Assembly (NCBI RefSeq): GCF_018853465.1
Contig: NZ_JABBOU010000051.1
Coordinates: 15,082 to 79,081 of the forward strand
Direction of reading: 5' to 3'
Source of the DNA: Acidithiobacillus montserratensis
GTDB taxonomy: Bacteria; Pseudomonadota; Gammaproteobacteria; Acidithiobacillales; Acidithiobacillaceae
Length of the DNA: 64,000 nucleotides
Shown here: positions 63,904 to 64,000 of the stretch, piece by piece
How the letters are laid out: each line of letters opens with the position of its first letter
How positions within the stretch are numbered: position 1 is the first letter of the stretch
Position numbers and translations under genes: made by a program
The notes under the pieces: model-generated
Database searches by the model: none
Told to the model about the DNA's origin: nothing
Seen by the model: only the letters and a program-made list of their open reading frames with translations

Positions 63904-64000
63904 CCATCTAAGCTGCTGATGAAGTAGTACAAAGGGTTTTTCTGGACTTCTCAGGATGAATGCGGTAGCTTTTGCCGCATGAAAGTCCCAACTCTCACCG

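Overview
The window looks like a chromosome segment of a Gram-negative proteobacterium. It encodes two TonB-dependent outer-membrane receptors, TonB-ExbB-ExbD, a PbpC/alpha-2-macroglobulin pair, UmuDC and NarGHJI. The mix is compatible with an Acidithiobacillus-like or other gamma/betaproteobacterial lithotroph, but the genus assignment is an inference. Base composition changes along the window. Roughly 1.3-40.7 kb and 56.9-63.8 kb look AT-richer by eye than the GC-rich housekeeping block at 41-53 kb, which suggests separately acquired islands.

Layout. Left edge (1-1.3 kb): the tail of a Na+/Ca2+ exchanger-like gene with a terminator, tRNA-Arg(CCU), and a GNAT acetyltransferase. 1.3-40.7 kb: a large island devoted to salvage and catabolism of nucleosides and nucleobases. 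Its left half (minus strand, 17.6 down to 1.3 kb) holds the reductive pyrimidine pathway: beta-ureidopropionase, PreT, PreA, dihydropyrimidinase, two NCS1 permeases, cytidine deaminase and uridine phosphorylase. These are followed by a TonB receptor, a secreted nucleosidase-like protein and a secreted phosphoesterase. A divergent omega-aminotransferase (the beta-alanine step) and an XRE-cupin regulator lie on the plus strand. A second TonB receptor and a LysR regulator sit in the middle. The right half (minus strand, 40.7 down to 23.5 kb) is an 18-gene, tightly packed and repeatedly ATGA-overlapping run: exbB, exbD, tonB, NCS1 permease, guanine deaminase, adenine-type deaminase, exported purine nucleoside permease-family protein, three-subunit xanthine dehydrogenase-type hydroxylase, ureidoglycolate lyase-like cupin, AtzD/barbiturase-family ring-opening amidohydrolase, XdhC, HpxX/AtzG-like, HpxY/AtzE-like, HpxZ/AtzH-like, MocA-like and HpxW-like (GGT-fold).

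How it may work together (inference): extracellular nucleotides and nucleosides are dephosphorylated and imported by TonB-dependent receptors with their own energising complex. They are cleaved in the periplasm, and the bases enter through NCS1 permeases. Pyrimidines are then degraded to beta-alanine. Purines are deaminated and hydroxylated. The fate of the oxidised purine is the puzzle: no uricase, HpxO, allantoinase or allantoicase is present, and instead an AtzD-type ring opener is embedded among Hpx/Atz-type amidases. This is the best candidate for an undescribed route.

41-53 kb: an APC permease, umuDC, a small hypothetical gene, a very large alpha-2-macroglobulin that has lost its thioester motif, and pbpC. 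52.6-56.9 kb: a mobile-element scar with two toxin-antitoxin pairs (GNAT/DUF1778 and PIN/Phd), two tyrosine-recombinase fragments, a 3' tRNA fragment, small unknown genes and a HIRAN protein. 56.9-63.8 kb: a small CxxC protein followed by a complete translationally coupled narGHJI operon for respiratory nitrate reductase.
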